This document shows, piece by piece, positions 27,925 through 37,989 of a stretch of 64,000 nucleotides of DNA. A program made the translations under genes and the position numbers. This DNA is from Marinomonas arctica. GTDB taxonomy: Bacteria; Pseudomonadota; Gammaproteobacteria; Pseudomonadales; Marinomonadaceae. Location: positions 112,632 through 176,631 of the forward strand of contig NZ_QHJF01000013.1 of the NCBI RefSeq assembly GCF_003259225.1, in the 5' to 3' direction. Below the pieces are notes generated by a model that saw nothing but the letters and a program-made list of their open reading frames with translations, was not told where the DNA came from and did not search any database. The first letter of the stretch is position 1. The number at the start of each line of letters is the position of its first letter.

Positions 27925-28803
27925 TTAGTTCCAATACAGGCGCATTGGGTTATCCACCAACAACGCTTGCTGTAGTTCTTTAGTTGGCGCGATATGAGGA
28001 ATCACATCCACAAGATGTCCATCATTGGGCGCCTCTACTTTCATGTTTGGATGTGGCCAATCGGTCCCCCACAACACACGATCAGAAAATTGCTCGACCA
28101 AGGTACGAGCAAAAGGATACACATCAGAATAATCTGGCGCATGTTGCGTCAAACGCTCAGGGCAACTGACCTTACACCATACATTGTCATTGTCCGCCAT
28201 GAAGTTAACAAAACGTTGGAAGTCTGGATGATCCACGCCATTGGCCACATTGGGTGTGCCCATATGATCCACCACAATCGTGGTATTCAACGCTTTCAAG
28301 AACGGAATCAAGTCTTCTAGATCTGCCGCTTCAAAGTACACTACAATGTGCCAACCGAAAGGACGAATCTTGTCAGCAATCGAAAAAAACACTTCTTTTG
28401 GAGTGCTGTCTACAAGACGTTTCACAAAGTTAAAGCGCACACCGCGCACACCTACTGCATGCATTTTTTCGATGTCTTCGTGCGTAATCGAATCATCAAC
28501 AAACGCCACACCGCGAGCCAAATCCCCAGCCGTCTCTAACGCATCAATCAAGGCGGAATTATCCGTACTGTGACAAGAGGCCTGCACAATCACATTACGC
28601 GAAAAACCTAGGTGATCACGCAAGGCAAACAACTGCTCTTTGGAGGCGTCGCAAGGTGTGTACTTACGTTTTGGATGGTAGGGGAATTTATCCGCTGGAC
28701 CAAAAACGTGACAATGCGCATCTACCGCCCCCGCTGGCGCTTTAAACGTTGGCTTGCTTGGGTTTGGATGAAATGGAATATAATCTTTGTCCATCATGTT
28801 CAA
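27925..28803 (-). CDS. ligI: 2-pyrone-4,6-dicarboxylate hydrolase
   Basis: A 292-residue amidohydrolase-superfamily enzyme (TIM barrel) that opens 2-pyrone-4,6-dicarboxylate to 4-oxalomesaconate. It closely recalls LigI: VDAHCHVFGP with the HxH pair, LRDHLGFSRNVIVQASCH, VRGVRFNFVKRLVD, VVDHMG, and the Asp in VLWGTDWPHPNM. LigI is unusual in the superfamily in working without bound metal. It lies 57 bp behind ligU in the same minus-strand operon. Confidence 0.94.
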   Translation of the reverse strand: MNMMDKDYIPFHPNPSKPTFKAPAGAVDAHCHVFGPADKFPYHPKRKYTPCDASKEQLFALRDHLGFSRNVIVQASCHSTDNSALIDALETAGDLARGVAFVDDSITHEDIEKMHAVGVRGVRFNFVKRLVDSTPKEVFFSIADKIRPFGWHIVVYFEAADLEDLIPFLKALNTTIVVDHMGTPNVANGVDHPDFQRFVNFMADNDNVWCKVSCPERLTQHAPDYSDVYPFARTLVEQFSDRVLWGTDWPHPNMKVEAPNDGHLVDVIPHIAPTKELQQALLVDNPMRLYWN

Positions 28804-28860
28804 ATACCTGTTTTATTATTCGTTCTAATTAAGCAGTCGTTATGACATAAAACTAGCGAG

Positions 28861-29949
28861 TTAAAGACCGTTGTCATGAGCAAATACTTGTCCATCAAAC
28901 AACTTTCTCGCGGTGCGTAAAATCGCGGCTGAGCCCACATCGCCGTTTTCATCTTGATCTAAAATAACGGTCATCGACCCAATCGGATGTTCAACATCCA
29001 AGGTCATGCGAGTGCTAGGCTCATAATTCGCCACTTCATTCGCTGGCGAGCCTTTCAGAACGGCTGCGGTCGCCACACTCACCGCCCCCAAGACGCCAAT
29101 CGAAGCATGGCAACGATGGGGAATAAATGTACGAGTCGAGATGGCACCACCGTTCGTGGCTGCGCTTACCATGGTCATTTTAGGCACGGATTTGTCTTTC
29201 ACATCCCCTAAGTTCATCATGGGACCAACTTGCAAGCGAATCGATTCGAGCTTGGCCCGCAACGCGTCATTGGCTTCGAGCTCTTCACGAGATTCTGTCC
29301 CCGTAATCCCCATGTCCACAGCACGAATGATCACCACAGGCATACCGTTGTCGATACAGGTTACCTCGACACCATCAATCACATCGACCACATTGCCTGT
29401 TGGCAACAAGGCACCACAGCTTGACCCTGCCGTGTCTTGGAACACGATCGGCACAGCAGCCGAGAAACCTGGCACGCCGTCAATACGGGCATCGCCCTCG
29501 TATTGCACTTCGCCATCTTTTACCGCGACACGCGCTACGGCGATTTGCCCCGTGTTTTCCATAAAGATACGTACAGACGTTTCGCCCTCTTGAACCGCCA
29601 CTAAGCCACGCTCAATGGCGAACGGCGCAATACCCGCTAGAATATTGCCGCAGTTTTGTGCGTCGGTGACAATCGCCTGATCAACAAAGACCTGCAGAAA
29701 TAAGTAATCCACATCGGCATCATCACGAGACGATTTTTTTACCACAGCGACTTTCGAGGCCAACGGATCCGCACCACCAATGCCGTCAATTTGACGCTCA
29801 TCTGGCGAGCCCATCACGCGCAATAAAAACGCGGCGCGAGCATCCACATCTATGGGTAAATCGTCGGCTAAAAAATACGCGCCTTTAGAGGTGCCGCCAC
29901 GCATCCACATACAAGGCGCACTTTTTATAACGCCTGCCTGTTTAGACAT
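28861..29949 (-). CDS. ligU: 4-oxalomesaconate tautomerase (PrpF family)
   Basis: A 362-residue PrpF/diaminopimelate epimerase-fold protein. The N-terminus [20 protein letters not shown] and [14 protein letters not shown] are PrpF family signatures. In lig/gal clusters this protein (LigU, GalD) moves the double bond of 4-oxalomesaconate before hydration. Its first 8 bases overlap the end of ligK (ATGTCTAA), a sign of coupled translation. Function follows from family and operon together. Confidence 0.87.
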   Translation of the reverse strand: MSKQAGVIKSAPCMWMRGGTSKGAYFLADDLPIDVDARAAFLLRVMGSPDERQIDGIGGADPLASKVAVVKKSSRDDADVDYLFLQVFVDQAIVTDAQNCGNILAGIAPFAIERGLVAVQEGETSVRIFMENTGQIAVARVAVKDGEVQYEGDARIDGVPGFSAAVPIVFQDTAGSSCGALLPTGNVVDVIDGVEVTCIDNGMPVVIIRAVDMGITGTESREELEANDALRAKLESIRLQVGPMMNLGDVKDKSVPKMTMVSAATNGGAISTRTFIPHRCHASIGVLGAVSVATAAVLKGSPANEVANYEPSTRMTLDVEHPIGSMTVILDQDENGDVGSAAILRTARKLFDGQVFAHDNGL

Positions 29950-30619
29950 ATTTCAAGCCTTTTTCTGCTAAGCGAGGGCGCATTTCATAAATATCTAAGC
30001 CCAATTCACCGTTGGCCATACGCACACGTTTGGCTTCTTCATTGGCCATGCGCTTACGAGCCAATTCCAACACTTCCGCGGCATTTTCACGACGAACAAC
30101 CACCACGCCGTCATCATCTGCGACAATGACATCCCCCGGATTCACCAAGGCATCCGCGCAAACAATCGGCACGTTTACGGAGCCCACCGTTTCCTTGATC
30201 GTGCCTTCAGCAAACACTGCTTTTGACCACACAGGGAAGTTCATTTGACGAAGATCGCGAGTATCCCGAACGCCGCCATCAATCACCAAGCCAACCACGC
30301 CACGAGATTGAGCCGACGTCGCCAACAAATCACCGAAAAAACCATGGTTTGAAGGAGACGTTGGTGCAAACACCATCACATCACCGGCTTTGCACTGTTC
30401 TATCGCCACGTGCATCATCCAGTTATCGCCAGCGGCACCTGAAATCGTGATCGCGGATCCGGCAATGGTTTTGTCCATTTGAATGGGGCGCATGTAATGA
30501 GCCAATAAACCAACACGACCTTGAGATTCATGAATCGTTGCGACGCCACACTCAGCTAAACCATCGATGACAGCTTGGTCGGCGCGTTCAATATTTTGTA
30601 CTACTACATTATTTCGCAT
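29942..30619 (-). CDS. ligK: 4-carboxy-4-hydroxy-2-oxoadipate aldolase
   Basis: A 225-residue class II aldolase of the RraA/HMG fold. It splits 4-carboxy-4-hydroxy-2-oxoadipate into pyruvate and oxaloacetate, the last step of protocatechuate 4,5-cleavage, and can decarboxylate oxaloacetate. Markers are [33 protein letters not shown] and [15 protein letters not shown], with the Arg/Asp pair of the active site. It lies 25 bp behind ligJ and overlaps ligU by 8 bases. Confidence 0.94.
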   Translation of the reverse strand: MRNNVVVQNIERADQAVIDGLAECGVATIHESQGRVGLLAHYMRPIQMDKTIAGSAITISGAAGDNWMMHVAIEQCKAGDVMVFAPTSPSNHGFFGDLLATSAQSRGVVGLVIDGGVRDTRDLRQMNFPVWSKAVFAEGTIKETVGSVNVPIVCADALVNPGDVIVADDDGVVVVRRENAAEVLELARKRMANEEAKRVRMANGELGLDIYEMRPRLAEKGLKYV

Positions 30620-30644
30620 GATGCTTTCCTTAAAATCGATACAC

Positions 30645-31652
30645 TTAAGCTTTTAATCTTGAAAAGACGCGACGCGCATTCCCTTCAAAGATCGCTTGTT
30701 TTTGCTCAGCGGATAACACGGTGTTGTTGTCAATATAACGTTTCGTATCATCAAAATAGTGGCCCGTTTCTGGATCGACACCGCGTACCGCACCGATCAT
30801 TTCAGACGCAAACAAGATGTTCTTGGTTGGGATGATGTCTAACAGAAGATCAATACCACGCTGATGATAAACACAGGTATCGAAATAGATGTTGTTCAAA
30901 ACACGCTCAGCAAGATCAAAACCTTGATCTAGTGCCATGCCACGGAAACGACCCCAGTGATAAGGCACGGCGCCACCGCCATGAGGAATAATGATTTTTA
31001 GATCTGGGAAATCTTTAAATACGTCCGACATCATCAACTGCTGAAAGCCCGTGGTATCCGCACCTAGGTAGTGTGAGCCAGTCGTGTGGAAACAATCGTT
31101 ACATGCCGCGCTCACATGGATCATCGCAGGAATGTCGTATTCGCACATTTTTTCATAAATAGGATAGAAAGAACGATCCGCCAAAGACTTGTCTTGCCAA
31201 TAACCACCACTTGGATCTGGGTTCAGGTTGATACCAATAAAGCCCATTTCTTCCACGGTACGAACGATTTCCGCCACCGATTTACCTGGGTCAACACCAG
31301 GAGACTGGGGCAATTGCGCAACGGGAGCAAAGTTCTCGGGAAAAAGATCACACACACGGCGAATCAAATCATTTTGATGTTCTGTCCAATACTGGCTGGT
31401 GTATTCATTACCAATATGATGCCCCATCCAGCTCGCACGAGGAGAGAAAATCGTTAAATCTGTACCGCGCTCTTGTTGTAAACGTAGTTGGTTATTGATG
31501 ATGCTGTCACGGATTTCGTCGTCTGAAACAATGACTTTACCCTTTTCACCCACAAAAGCCGGATCTTTAGCGACCTGTGCTTTTTGCTTATCGCGGTATT
31601 CGCCTACACCGGGTGGCGTGGTCGTATAGTGTCCATGGCAATCTATAATCAT
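30645..31652 (-). CDS. ligJ: 4-oxalomesaconate hydratase
   Basis: A 335-residue amidohydrolase-fold enzyme that hydrates 4-oxalomesaconate to 4-carboxy-4-hydroxy-2-oxoadipate. It closely recalls Lig[13 protein letters not shown] with the HxH metal pair, [60 protein letters not shown] and [17 protein letters not shown]. It is the first gene of the six-gene minus-strand lig operon. AGAGAG precedes the ATG. Confidence 0.94.
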   Translation of the reverse strand: MIIDCHGHYTTTPPGVGEYRDKQKAQVAKDPAFVGEKGKVIVSDDEIRDSIINNQLRLQQERGTDLTIFSPRASWMGHHIGNEYTSQYWTEHQNDLIRRVCDLFPENFAPVAQLPQSPGVDPGKSVAEIVRTVEEMGFIGINLNPDPSGGYWQDKSLADRSFYPIYEKMCEYDIPAMIHVSAACNDCFHTTGSHYLGADTTGFQQLMMSDVFKDFPDLKIIIPHGGGAVPYHWGRFRGMALDQGFDLAERVLNNIYFDTCVYHQRGIDLLLDIIPTKNILFASEMIGAVRGVDPETGHYFDDTKRYIDNNTVLSAEQKQAIFEGNARRVFSRLKA

Positions 31653-32332
31653 GTTACATCTCTCTATTCTTATTTAAAGCGCTGTTTTTATTGGAGTTAA
31701 TGCTGTGAAAATGAAGATTAAACGCCAACCTCATGCACGCTCATCTTCCTTATCTGTACAGCCAGTTAAAGATAATGACTTTAGAGTATTCTTTATCTTC
31801 GGACAATTTGGCTATTTCAATTTAACCGAAAGGGTATTGCATTTTGAGATAGCCTATTCTCAACATCGGCCAGATACCGACTCGTTTAAGATATTTATAT
31901 TCCGCAGTTTTCTTTCAAAACACAGGTTAAGCGATGAAAACCCCATATTATGGTCTTGATATATATAGTTTTTTTTATAAATGCCTGCTTAGAAAAACTT
32001 TCGTATGCTCTTTTTGATATATAAGAGGTATTAAAAATTCATTTCTAAAAATATAAAAACTACGACATTTTGGTTACCTTGCTTGGCAAAGTGGATCTAA
32101 AACACCCGCCGTAAGCAAAATATAAAGAGCAGCACCTTGACAAGAGCAGCTGCATAAAAATTGTGCGTCTCAATGAAAAAAATATAGGGTATTTTTGAAA
32201 TGATCCTATATTATTTAGACGCTTAACCCTGTTAAATCACGAATACCGAACAGCCTACCGGCTCGAGAAGTCCGGTAGAAAATACAAAAATAATACGATT
32301 GGGACACAGATCCCGAGCTTGGAGACGTAAAA
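31653..32332. promoter_or_regulatory. 680 bp divergent region lig operon / dctPQM
   Basis: No convincing gene. This AT-rich stretch must hold the lig operon promoter (minus) and the dctP promoter (plus). Two perfect inverted repeats lie on the dctP side: AATATAGG-N16-CCTATATT (32181-32212) and CTACCGG-N10-CCGGTAG (32255-32278). The second is about 55 bases before the dctP ATG and may be a leader hairpin or operator. I found no confident sigma factor elements. Confidence 0.45.
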
Positions 32333-33346
32333 ATGAATCTAACAAAAAAAATTACCCTCGGTTTACTGGCCGCTGGCGCAGTCAGTAGCGTAAGCGCAGC
32401 AGATCTAACCTTAACCATTGGTCATGTAGATCCTCAAGATTGGACAACGTCCAAAAAAGGTGCTGCAACAGAAGTCTTCAAAAACCTTGTAGAAGCCGAA
32501 TCCGGTGGCCGCATTGAAGTCAATGTCTACCCTTCTAGCCAACTTGGCGGTGAAACAGACCTTGTACAATCGGCACAAGAAGGCACATTGAGTATGGCCA
32601 TGGTATCTGGCGCCTTTGCTAAAGTGTGTAAAGAAGCGGCCGTACTCGAAATTCCTTATCTTTTTCCATCTGCGCCTGTGGCATGGGAAGTTCTGGACGG
32701 TGAATTTGGTAAAGCCTTGTCCGAGCATTGCTTAAAAGAGAGCGGACTACGCACGCTTGCCTATGGTGAAACGGGCTTCCGTAACTTCACCAACTCGAAA
32801 CGCCCTGTGGCAGAACCAAAAGATTTGAGTGGTTTAAAGATTCGCGTTCAGACTTTGCCGTTGTACGTAGAAATGGTAAAAGCTATGGGGGCAGAACCTA
32901 CGCCAATCGCGTGGCCTGAAGTGCCTTCTGCACTGACGACTGGTGTCGTTGATGGTCAGGAAAACCCTGTCAGTGTTATCGAAGCGAATAAATTCTATGA
33001 GTTCCAAAAATACCTAACCCTAGATGGTCACGTTTACGGCACAGACTTCCTATTAATCAATGAAGATGTGTATCAATCTTTGAGTGATGAAGATCGTGCC
33101 ATCATTGACCGTGCAGCCAAGGTGGCTGGCGTGTTAGGACGTGCAGTACAGCAATTCAATTCCGCAAAAGGTTTAAAATCGCTTGCGGCAAACGGCATGC
33201 AAATCACCACGCCAACACCAGAGCAAATGGCTAAGTTTCGCGAGGTCGCACAGCCTGCTGTTATCAACTGGTTGAAAGGCGAAGTGCAGCCAGAATGGAT
33301 TGAGCGTGTTCAAATGTCGGTACAAGTCGTTAGCAACTCGCAATAA
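32333..33346 (+). CDS. dctP: TRAP transporter solute-binding protein (DctP family)
   Basis: A 337-residue periplasmic binding protein for a tripartite ATP-independent transporter. The signal peptide is about residues 1-22 (cut after VSSVSA). Family markers are LGGETDLVQSAQEGTLSMAMV, RNFTNSKRPV, LSGLKIRVQ with the Arg that binds the substrate carboxylate, and GVVDGQENPVSVI. Substrates are usually C4-dicarboxylates, keto or aromatic acids; the lig operon next door hints at an aromatic or dicarboxylic acid. GGAG precedes the ATG. Confidence 0.92.
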   Translation: MNLTKKITLGLLAAGAVSSVSAADLTLTIGHVDPQDWTTSKKGAATEVFKNLVEAESGGRIEVNVYPSSQLGGETDLVQSAQEGTLSMAMVSGAFAKVCKEAAVLEIPYLFPSAPVAWEVLDGEFGKALSEHCLKESGLRTLAYGETGFRNFTNSKRPVAEPKDLSGLKIRVQTLPLYVEMVKAMGAEPTPIAWPEVPSALTTGVVDGQENPVSVIEANKFYEFQKYLTLDGHVYGTDFLLINEDVYQSLSDEDRAIIDRAAKVAGVLGRAVQQFNSAKGLKSLAANGMQITTPTPEQMAKFREVAQPAVINWLKGEVQPEWIERVQMSVQVVSNSQ

Positions 33347-33365
33347 GTGTTTACACGTTGAAACC

Positions 33366-33397
33366 AGGCAACCAAAAGCACTGACTTTTGGTTGCCT
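33366..33397 (+). promoter_or_regulatory. Intercistronic hairpin between dctP and dctQ
   Basis: A perfect 13-bp stem, AGGCAACCAAAAG (33366-33378) with CTTTTGGTTGCCT (33385-33397), loop CACTGA. It has no proper T run. It sits where a binding-protein gene gives way to membrane subunits, so partial termination or mRNA protection that favours DctP is likely. Confidence 0.7.
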
Positions 33398-33426
33398 ATC
33401 CTTTGTCATCACTCGGAAAGCTCACC

Positions 33427-33900
33427 ATGAAGCGCCTCTATAAAAATTTTCTCGCTATTTTAACTGGCTCCTCTCTATTGGTTATTTTTGGCGTTGTGTT
33501 AGTCAGTAGCCTGAGTCGTTACCTATTTAATTCGCCCATTCAATGGAGTGAGGAAGTGGCAAAATATGCCATGATCTATGGCACCATGTTTGGCATGGCA
33601 TTGTGCTACTTAGAAGGCATTCATATTCGCTTTACCTTTCTAGAGGATATGGTGCCCGCCAAAATTCGTCATTTACTGCACTTTATTTCCGACATCATCG
33701 CGCTAATAAGTGGTGGTGTAATTGCCTATTCAGGTTATTTATTCATGATGAAACGCGGCGCGATAGAAGCGCCCGGTACAGGCATTCAAATGTATTACTT
33801 TCAAGTAGCCATGGTCATTGGCGGCGTATGTTTGGTGCTCGCAGCGCTCATCAGACTGACTCAATATATCCAACCTAAAACCGTATCGGAAGGACAATAA
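33427..33900 (+). CDS. dctQ: TRAP transporter small permease (DctQ family)
   Basis: A 157-residue inner-membrane protein with four helices (about 10-30, 48-66, 86-106 and 125-145). It carries the DctQ signature SLSRYLFNSPIQWSEEVAKYAMIYGTM. It pairs with DctM to form the sodium-driven permease. The frame extends upstream to a TTG at 33388, but the ATG at 33427 with GGAAAG before it gives the standard N-terminus. Two bases separate it from dctM. Confidence 0.88.
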   Translation: MKRLYKNFLAILTGSSLLVIFGVVLVSSLSRYLFNSPIQWSEEVAKYAMIYGTMFGMALCYLEGIHIRFTFLEDMVPAKIRHLLHFISDIIALISGGVIAYSGYLFMMKRGAIEAPGTGIQMYYFQVAMVIGGVCLVLAALIRLTQYIQPKTVSEGQ

Positions 33901-33902
33901 TC

Positions 33903-35171
33903 ATGTTAGGTATCGGGATTCTTATTGTTCTTTTAGTGATTGGTAGCCCTATCGCTTTTGCTATTTTACTCGGCGTTGTTGGCCATGTTTATACCTTACC
34001 CTTTAACATTAGTTTAGTCGCTCAGCGTATTTTTAGCGGACTGGACTCGTTTTCTATTTTGGCGATCCCGCTGTTTGTTCTAGCCGGAGAATTGATGAAC
34101 GAAAGCGGCATTACCAGTCGTATTATTAATTTTGCTAATGCGCTGGTTGGTCATTTAAAAGCCGGACTTGCCCATGTCAATATCTGGGCATCGGTTATCT
34201 TTGCGGGACTCTCTGGCTCTGCCGTAGCGGATACGTCCGCACTGGGTCGTGTGTTTATCCCCACCATGGAAAAAGAAGGCTATCCGCGCTCTTTTGCGGC
34301 CGCATTAACGGCTGCGTCGTCGGTTATCGGTCCGATGATTCCGCCCAGCATTCCAGTGATCATTTACGCCTTAATTACCACTGGCGTATCAGTCCCGGCT
34401 CTGTTTCTTGCAGGGGTAACACCTGGGCTCTTCCTAGCCGTTGGCCTGTCTATTTATGTTTATTTTTTCGCCGGTCATTACGCACCACTCAAAGCAAAAC
34501 TCTCCATGGGAGAACGCTGGAAAGCCTTCGTTGATGCGTGGATTCCGCTTTTTATGCCAGTTTTTATTGTTGGATCCATTCTAACGGGCATAGTGACACC
34601 AACAGAGGCCGCAGCCTTTGCCGCAGCATACGCCTTGCTAGCCGGCATGTTTATTCTAAAAAGCTTAAAGGTGTCTGACCTTCCACGCATTTTTATTCGA
34701 GCCATGCGTGACTCCTCTGTGATCTTGATCGTCATCGCTGTTGTTGCCGCTGCCAATTGGCTACTCACCTTTTCAAGAGTGCCGCAAACAGTCAGCCAAA
34801 TGGTACTTGAACACGTTTCAAGCCCTTGGATGTTCCTCATCCTAGTGAACGTCATCTTGCTCATTGTTGGCCTCTTCCTTGAAGGGATCGCCGCCATGCT
34901 GATATTGCTACCGATATTACATCCTATTGCAATGAGCTTAGGCATAGACCCTGTCCATTTTGGTATTGTGGTGATTTTTAACCTGATGATTGGTCTAATA
35001 ACGCCACCAATGGGAATTTGTTTATTCGTTTCCAACTCCATTGCGAATGTCGGTATTGCGGCTATTTCACGACAAATCATGCCGCTCTTTTTAGTAGAAC
35101 TAGCGGTATTAATATTAATTACTTTTGTGCCCACTACCGTTACGTTTTTACCTAAGCTACTCGGCTACTAA
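33903..35171 (+). CDS. dctM: TRAP transporter large permease (DctM family)
   Basis: A 422-residue inner-membrane transporter with about twelve helices. Family marks are GSPIAFAILLGVVGHVY, AIPLFVLAGELMNESGIT, FAGLSGSAVADTSALG, GPMIPPSIPVIIYA and LITPPMGICLFV. AGGA is seven bases before the ATG. It ends the dctPQM operon and is followed by a strong bidirectional terminator. Confidence 0.93.
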   Translation: MLGIGILIVLLVIGSPIAFAILLGVVGHVYTLPFNISLVAQRIFSGLDSFSILAIPLFVLAGELMNESGITSRIINFANALVGHLKAGLAHVNIWASVIFAGLSGSAVADTSALGRVFIPTMEKEGYPRSFAAALTAASSVIGPMIPPSIPVIIYALITTGVSVPALFLAGVTPGLFLAVGLSIYVYFFAGHYAPLKAKLSMGERWKAFVDAWIPLFMPVFIVGSILTGIVTPTEAAAFAAAYALLAGMFILKSLKVSDLPRIFIRAMRDSSVILIVIAVVAAANWLLTFSRVPQTVSQMVLEHVSSPWMFLILVNVILLIVGLFLEGIAAMLILLPILHPIAMSLGIDPVHFGIVVIFNLMIGLITPPMGICLFVSNSIANVGIAAISRQIMPLFLVELAVLILITFVPTTVTFLPKLLGY

Positions 35172-35194
35172 AAACCGTAAAATACTAAACACGG

Positions 35195-35235
35195 GACATA
35201 AAAAAACGACGCACACCGCGTCGTTTTTTTATGTC
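35195..35235. terminator. Bidirectional terminator after dctM
   Basis: A perfect 18-bp stem (35195-35212 and 35218-35235; core ACGACGC/GCGTCGT) with loop ACACC and long A and T tracts within the arms. It serves dctPQM and the convergent peroxiredoxin gene. Confidence 0.92.
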
Positions 35236-35260
35236 TATTAAGGAAGGTTGGCAAACCGCT

Positions 35261-35740
35261 TTATAGCTGAGACAAAACGTACTCAGCCGAGCTCACTTTA
35301 TATTCCCCTGGATTATCTAACCACAATTGCTGAACGATGCCATTTGATACCAACATGGCATAACGACGACTACGAATGCCCATTTTTGCCGCAGAAATGT
35401 CCAACTCTAGCCCTAGAGAACAGGTAAATTCAGCCAAACCATCAGCGGCCATAATAAGATGCTCGGCATTATTCGCTTTGCCCCAAGCGTTCATCACGAA
35501 AACATCATTGACAGAGAGACACACTATGTCATCTATTCCTTTCTCTTTTAACGCATCATAATGCACCACAAAGCCAGGTAAATGGCTGGCACTGCACGTT
35601 GGAGTAAAGGCGCCCGGTACAGCAAACATCAACACAGTTTTACCCGCAAAGAATTCGGCCACATCCACGGTTTCAGGGCCTTCTTCTCCCATCACTTGAA
35701 ACGTACCATGAGGCAACATATCACCCACAAGAATCGACAT
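35261..35740 (-). CDS. Peroxiredoxin, Prx5/redoxin type
   Basis: A 159-residue thiol peroxidase that reduces hydrogen or alkyl peroxides with glutathione, glutaredoxin or thioredoxin. The peroxidatic Cys is Cys49 in PGAFTPTCSASHLPGF, the Prx5 signature. Other cysteines follow at IVCLSVND and FTCSLGLEL, one of which may resolve the sulfenic acid. The frame is open upstream to a TTG, but AGGAG nine bases before the ATG at 35740 sets the start. It is probably cytosolic and expressed alone. Confidence 0.9.
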   Translation of the reverse strand: MSILVGDMLPHGTFQVMGEEGPETVDVAEFFAGKTVLMFAVPGAFTPTCSASHLPGFVVHYDALKEKGIDDIVCLSVNDVFVMNAWGKANNAEHLIMAADGLAEFTCSLGLELDISAAKMGIRSRRYAMLVSNGIVQQLWLDNPGEYKVSSAEYVLSQL

Positions 35741-35802
35741 AGACTTTATCTCCTGAGAATTAAGATACCCCAATATTAACGCAACCTATCTCAAAAACAC
35801 CA

Positions 35803-37779
35803 TCAAACAATCTTAAATTGACTCAGCAAATCTTTTTGATGAGACGCCAATGTTGATAATCCTTTGCTGTCTTTCTCACTCTGATCCGCTCCTAAAGAGG
35901 CTTGCTCAGACATTACCGATATATCCAAGACATTCTGTTTGATCTCCTGCGCGACCGCAGATTGCTCTTCCGCGGCCGTTGCGATTTGGGTACTTAAATC
36001 TCGAATCTCCGCCATGCTACTTTGCAATTCGGCCAACGACACACCAACTGAACGTACTTCCTCAACACTGGAATTGGCACTTTGACGGCTGGTTTCCATA
36101 CTACTGACAGTTTTGGTCACACCTTGCTGTAATTGGATAATCACTTGCTGTATTTCTTCCGTCGAACTGTGCGTTCGTGTTGCCAAAGTTCGCACTTCGT
36201 CGGCCACGACCGCAAAGCCTCGACCTTGCTCTCCAGCACGTGCCGCCTCTATCGCGGCATTAAGCGCCAACAAATTAGTCTGCTCCGCAATTTCCTGAAT
36301 GACATCCAAAATCCGATCAATACTTTTGGAATGCTCATCCAGCTGATTCACCACGGTCGTAGACGCTTCTATCTGCTCAAGAAGACTTTCCATTTTGTCG
36401 ATACTGGCGTCCATCTGGGCTCGGTTTTGATTGGCTCTTTGATCTACTGACTGTATTTGATGCAAAATAACTTCCGAGCTTTTCGCCACCTGATCCACCG
36501 TGGCCACCATTTCTGACATAGACGATGCCACTTCAGTCGTTCGCTCATTTTGAGTGACCATCAAGCGTTTTGAATCACTTGCTAAACGAACGTTATTACC
36601 GGCAGAATCCGCGACTTTATTGGAAGCCTGATCAATTTCCATCATAACACTTTGCAACTTAGCAACGAGACTGTTGACCCAAGCTGACAATTCCCCAAAC
36701 TCATCCTTTGTTTTTACTGCACTACGCTGGGTGAAATCGCCATCCGAAATTTTACCCAACACCTGCATAACTTCTTTTAATGGCAGACGAATACTGCGGC
36801 TCACCCAAAGCGCCACCAGCACGGCAATCACAATAGAAACAATCAAAACCACACCAATCACAAGCGTGGATAATGCCGCGGCTTTTGCCGCCTCTTCTCT
36901 GGCGTTTTCACTCATGAGCGCCGCTTCAGACAATAGTTTTTGCGCCGAGGTATTTACCACATCCATACTGTCAGATAGCTGCTTCGCCAATAACTCCGAC
37001 TCTTGTACCAAGCGAGTGGTTTGATATTGCTTCGCTACCACGCCCTCGTCAGACATCACACTGATTTCGATTTCACTCACCAAATCATTGATATTGTCAT
37101 CGTTCACATAAGATTGCTTATCCTTCAAACTGGATATGATCGATGCCATGCTATCGCGTAACGCCTGCATTTTTTCCAAATTACGCACATCAAAATAGTC
37201 ATTGACGGAGACCTGCAAGCTTTCTATTTGGCTTTGCATATAAGAGGCGGCAAACTGAATTTCAGAGGTATCGCCATCGGTCACCAGCACGCCTAAATCT
37301 TCAGCCGTAAAATTAATGGCATCTTTTAAGTCTAGCTTTTCATCCGGTACAGAGGCCTGCAACTCAAGCATGGTTTTATGATTAGAGAAGGCGGTATCTG
37401 TGTAACTGAAAAAACGAGCGACCTCTGTGTTGATATTTCCTAAGGCTTGATTCATTTCCGGAAGGTTTTGAAGCTGGGCAGACAATTGGCCAGATACGTC
37501 ATTGAACTCTTGTTTATAACGTAAAAAGCGCTCAGACAAATCCTCTAACGAATCGGGTGATTTGCTTAAAAGATATTGCAAAACAGCACCATTAGCTAAA
37601 CTTAGGTCTTCTTTCAATATATTACTGGTGGCAGAAATACTGGCTACTTTACCCGTAACGACATGCAGACGATCTTCAATTTTGTTGATGCCAACAAAAC
37701 CGGATGCCGCAATCATCAATAAAAGCAGTAGTAAAATCCCAAAGCCAAATAAAATCCTCTGAATAACGGACAACGACAT
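35803..37779 (-). CDS. Methyl-accepting chemotaxis protein with helical periplasmic sensor
   Basis: A 658-residue transmembrane chemoreceptor of the classical layout. TM1 is about 8-29 and TM2 about 303-326. The periplasmic part (about 270 residues) is all-helical and of the size of the HBM (helical bimodular) sensor, which binds organic acids in Pseudomonas McpS. HAMP is at about 327-380 and the signalling tip at about 496-535 ([24 protein letters not shown]). The HBM call rests on size and helical pattern only. Confidence 0.87.
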   Translation of the reverse strand: MSLSVIQRILFGFGILLLLLLMIAASGFVGINKIEDRLHVVTGKVASISATSNILKEDLSLANGAVLQYLLSKSPDSLEDLSERFLRYKQEFNDVSGQLSAQLQNLPEMNQALGNINTEVARFFSYTDTAFSNHKTMLELQASVPDEKLDLKDAINFTAEDLGVLVTDGDTSEIQFAASYMQSQIESLQVSVNDYFDVRNLEKMQALRDSMASIISSLKDKQSYVNDDNINDLVSEIEISVMSDEGVVAKQYQTTRLVQESELLAKQLSDSMDVVNTSAQKLLSEAALMSENAREEAAKAAALSTLVIGVVLIVSIVIAVLVALWVSRSIRLPLKEVMQVLGKISDGDFTQRSAVKTKDEFGELSAWVNSLVAKLQSVMMEIDQASNKVADSAGNNVRLASDSKRLMVTQNERTTEVASSMSEMVATVDQVAKSSEVILHQIQSVDQRANQNRAQMDASIDKMESLLEQIEASTTVVNQLDEHSKSIDRILDVIQEIAEQTNLLALNAAIEAARAGEQGRGFAVVADEVRTLATRTHSSTEEIQQVIIQLQQGVTKTVSSMETSRQSANSSVEEVRSVGVSLAELQSSMAEIRDLSTQIATAAEEQSAVAQEIKQNVLDISVMSEQASLGADQSEKDSKGLSTLASHQKDLLSQFKIV

Positions 37780-37989
37780 AATCGACCCCTAATAAAAACC
37801 TACTCTAGATTATCTAACATGTTCAATATTGACCAAGTATACAGGAATACCATAACACTTTATTTACAATTCACGACACCCTGTAAACACCAAACGCACA
37901 CAATCGAGCGTAGCCAAATCCACATAGATTTCTTTCAACCCACCAATCTGGTAAATTACCCTTCTCTTTATCTATTCGACCCGCGCTTT

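Noticed and set aside
31705..31959. An 84-codon plus-strand frame in the lig/dct gap
   Set aside because: AT-rich, no recognisable domain, weak start context; better explained as chance in a 680 bp control region.
34478..35134. A 218-codon frame antisense to dctM
   Set aside because: It lies wholly inside a clear permease gene; long antisense frames are common opposite hydrophobic coding sequence.
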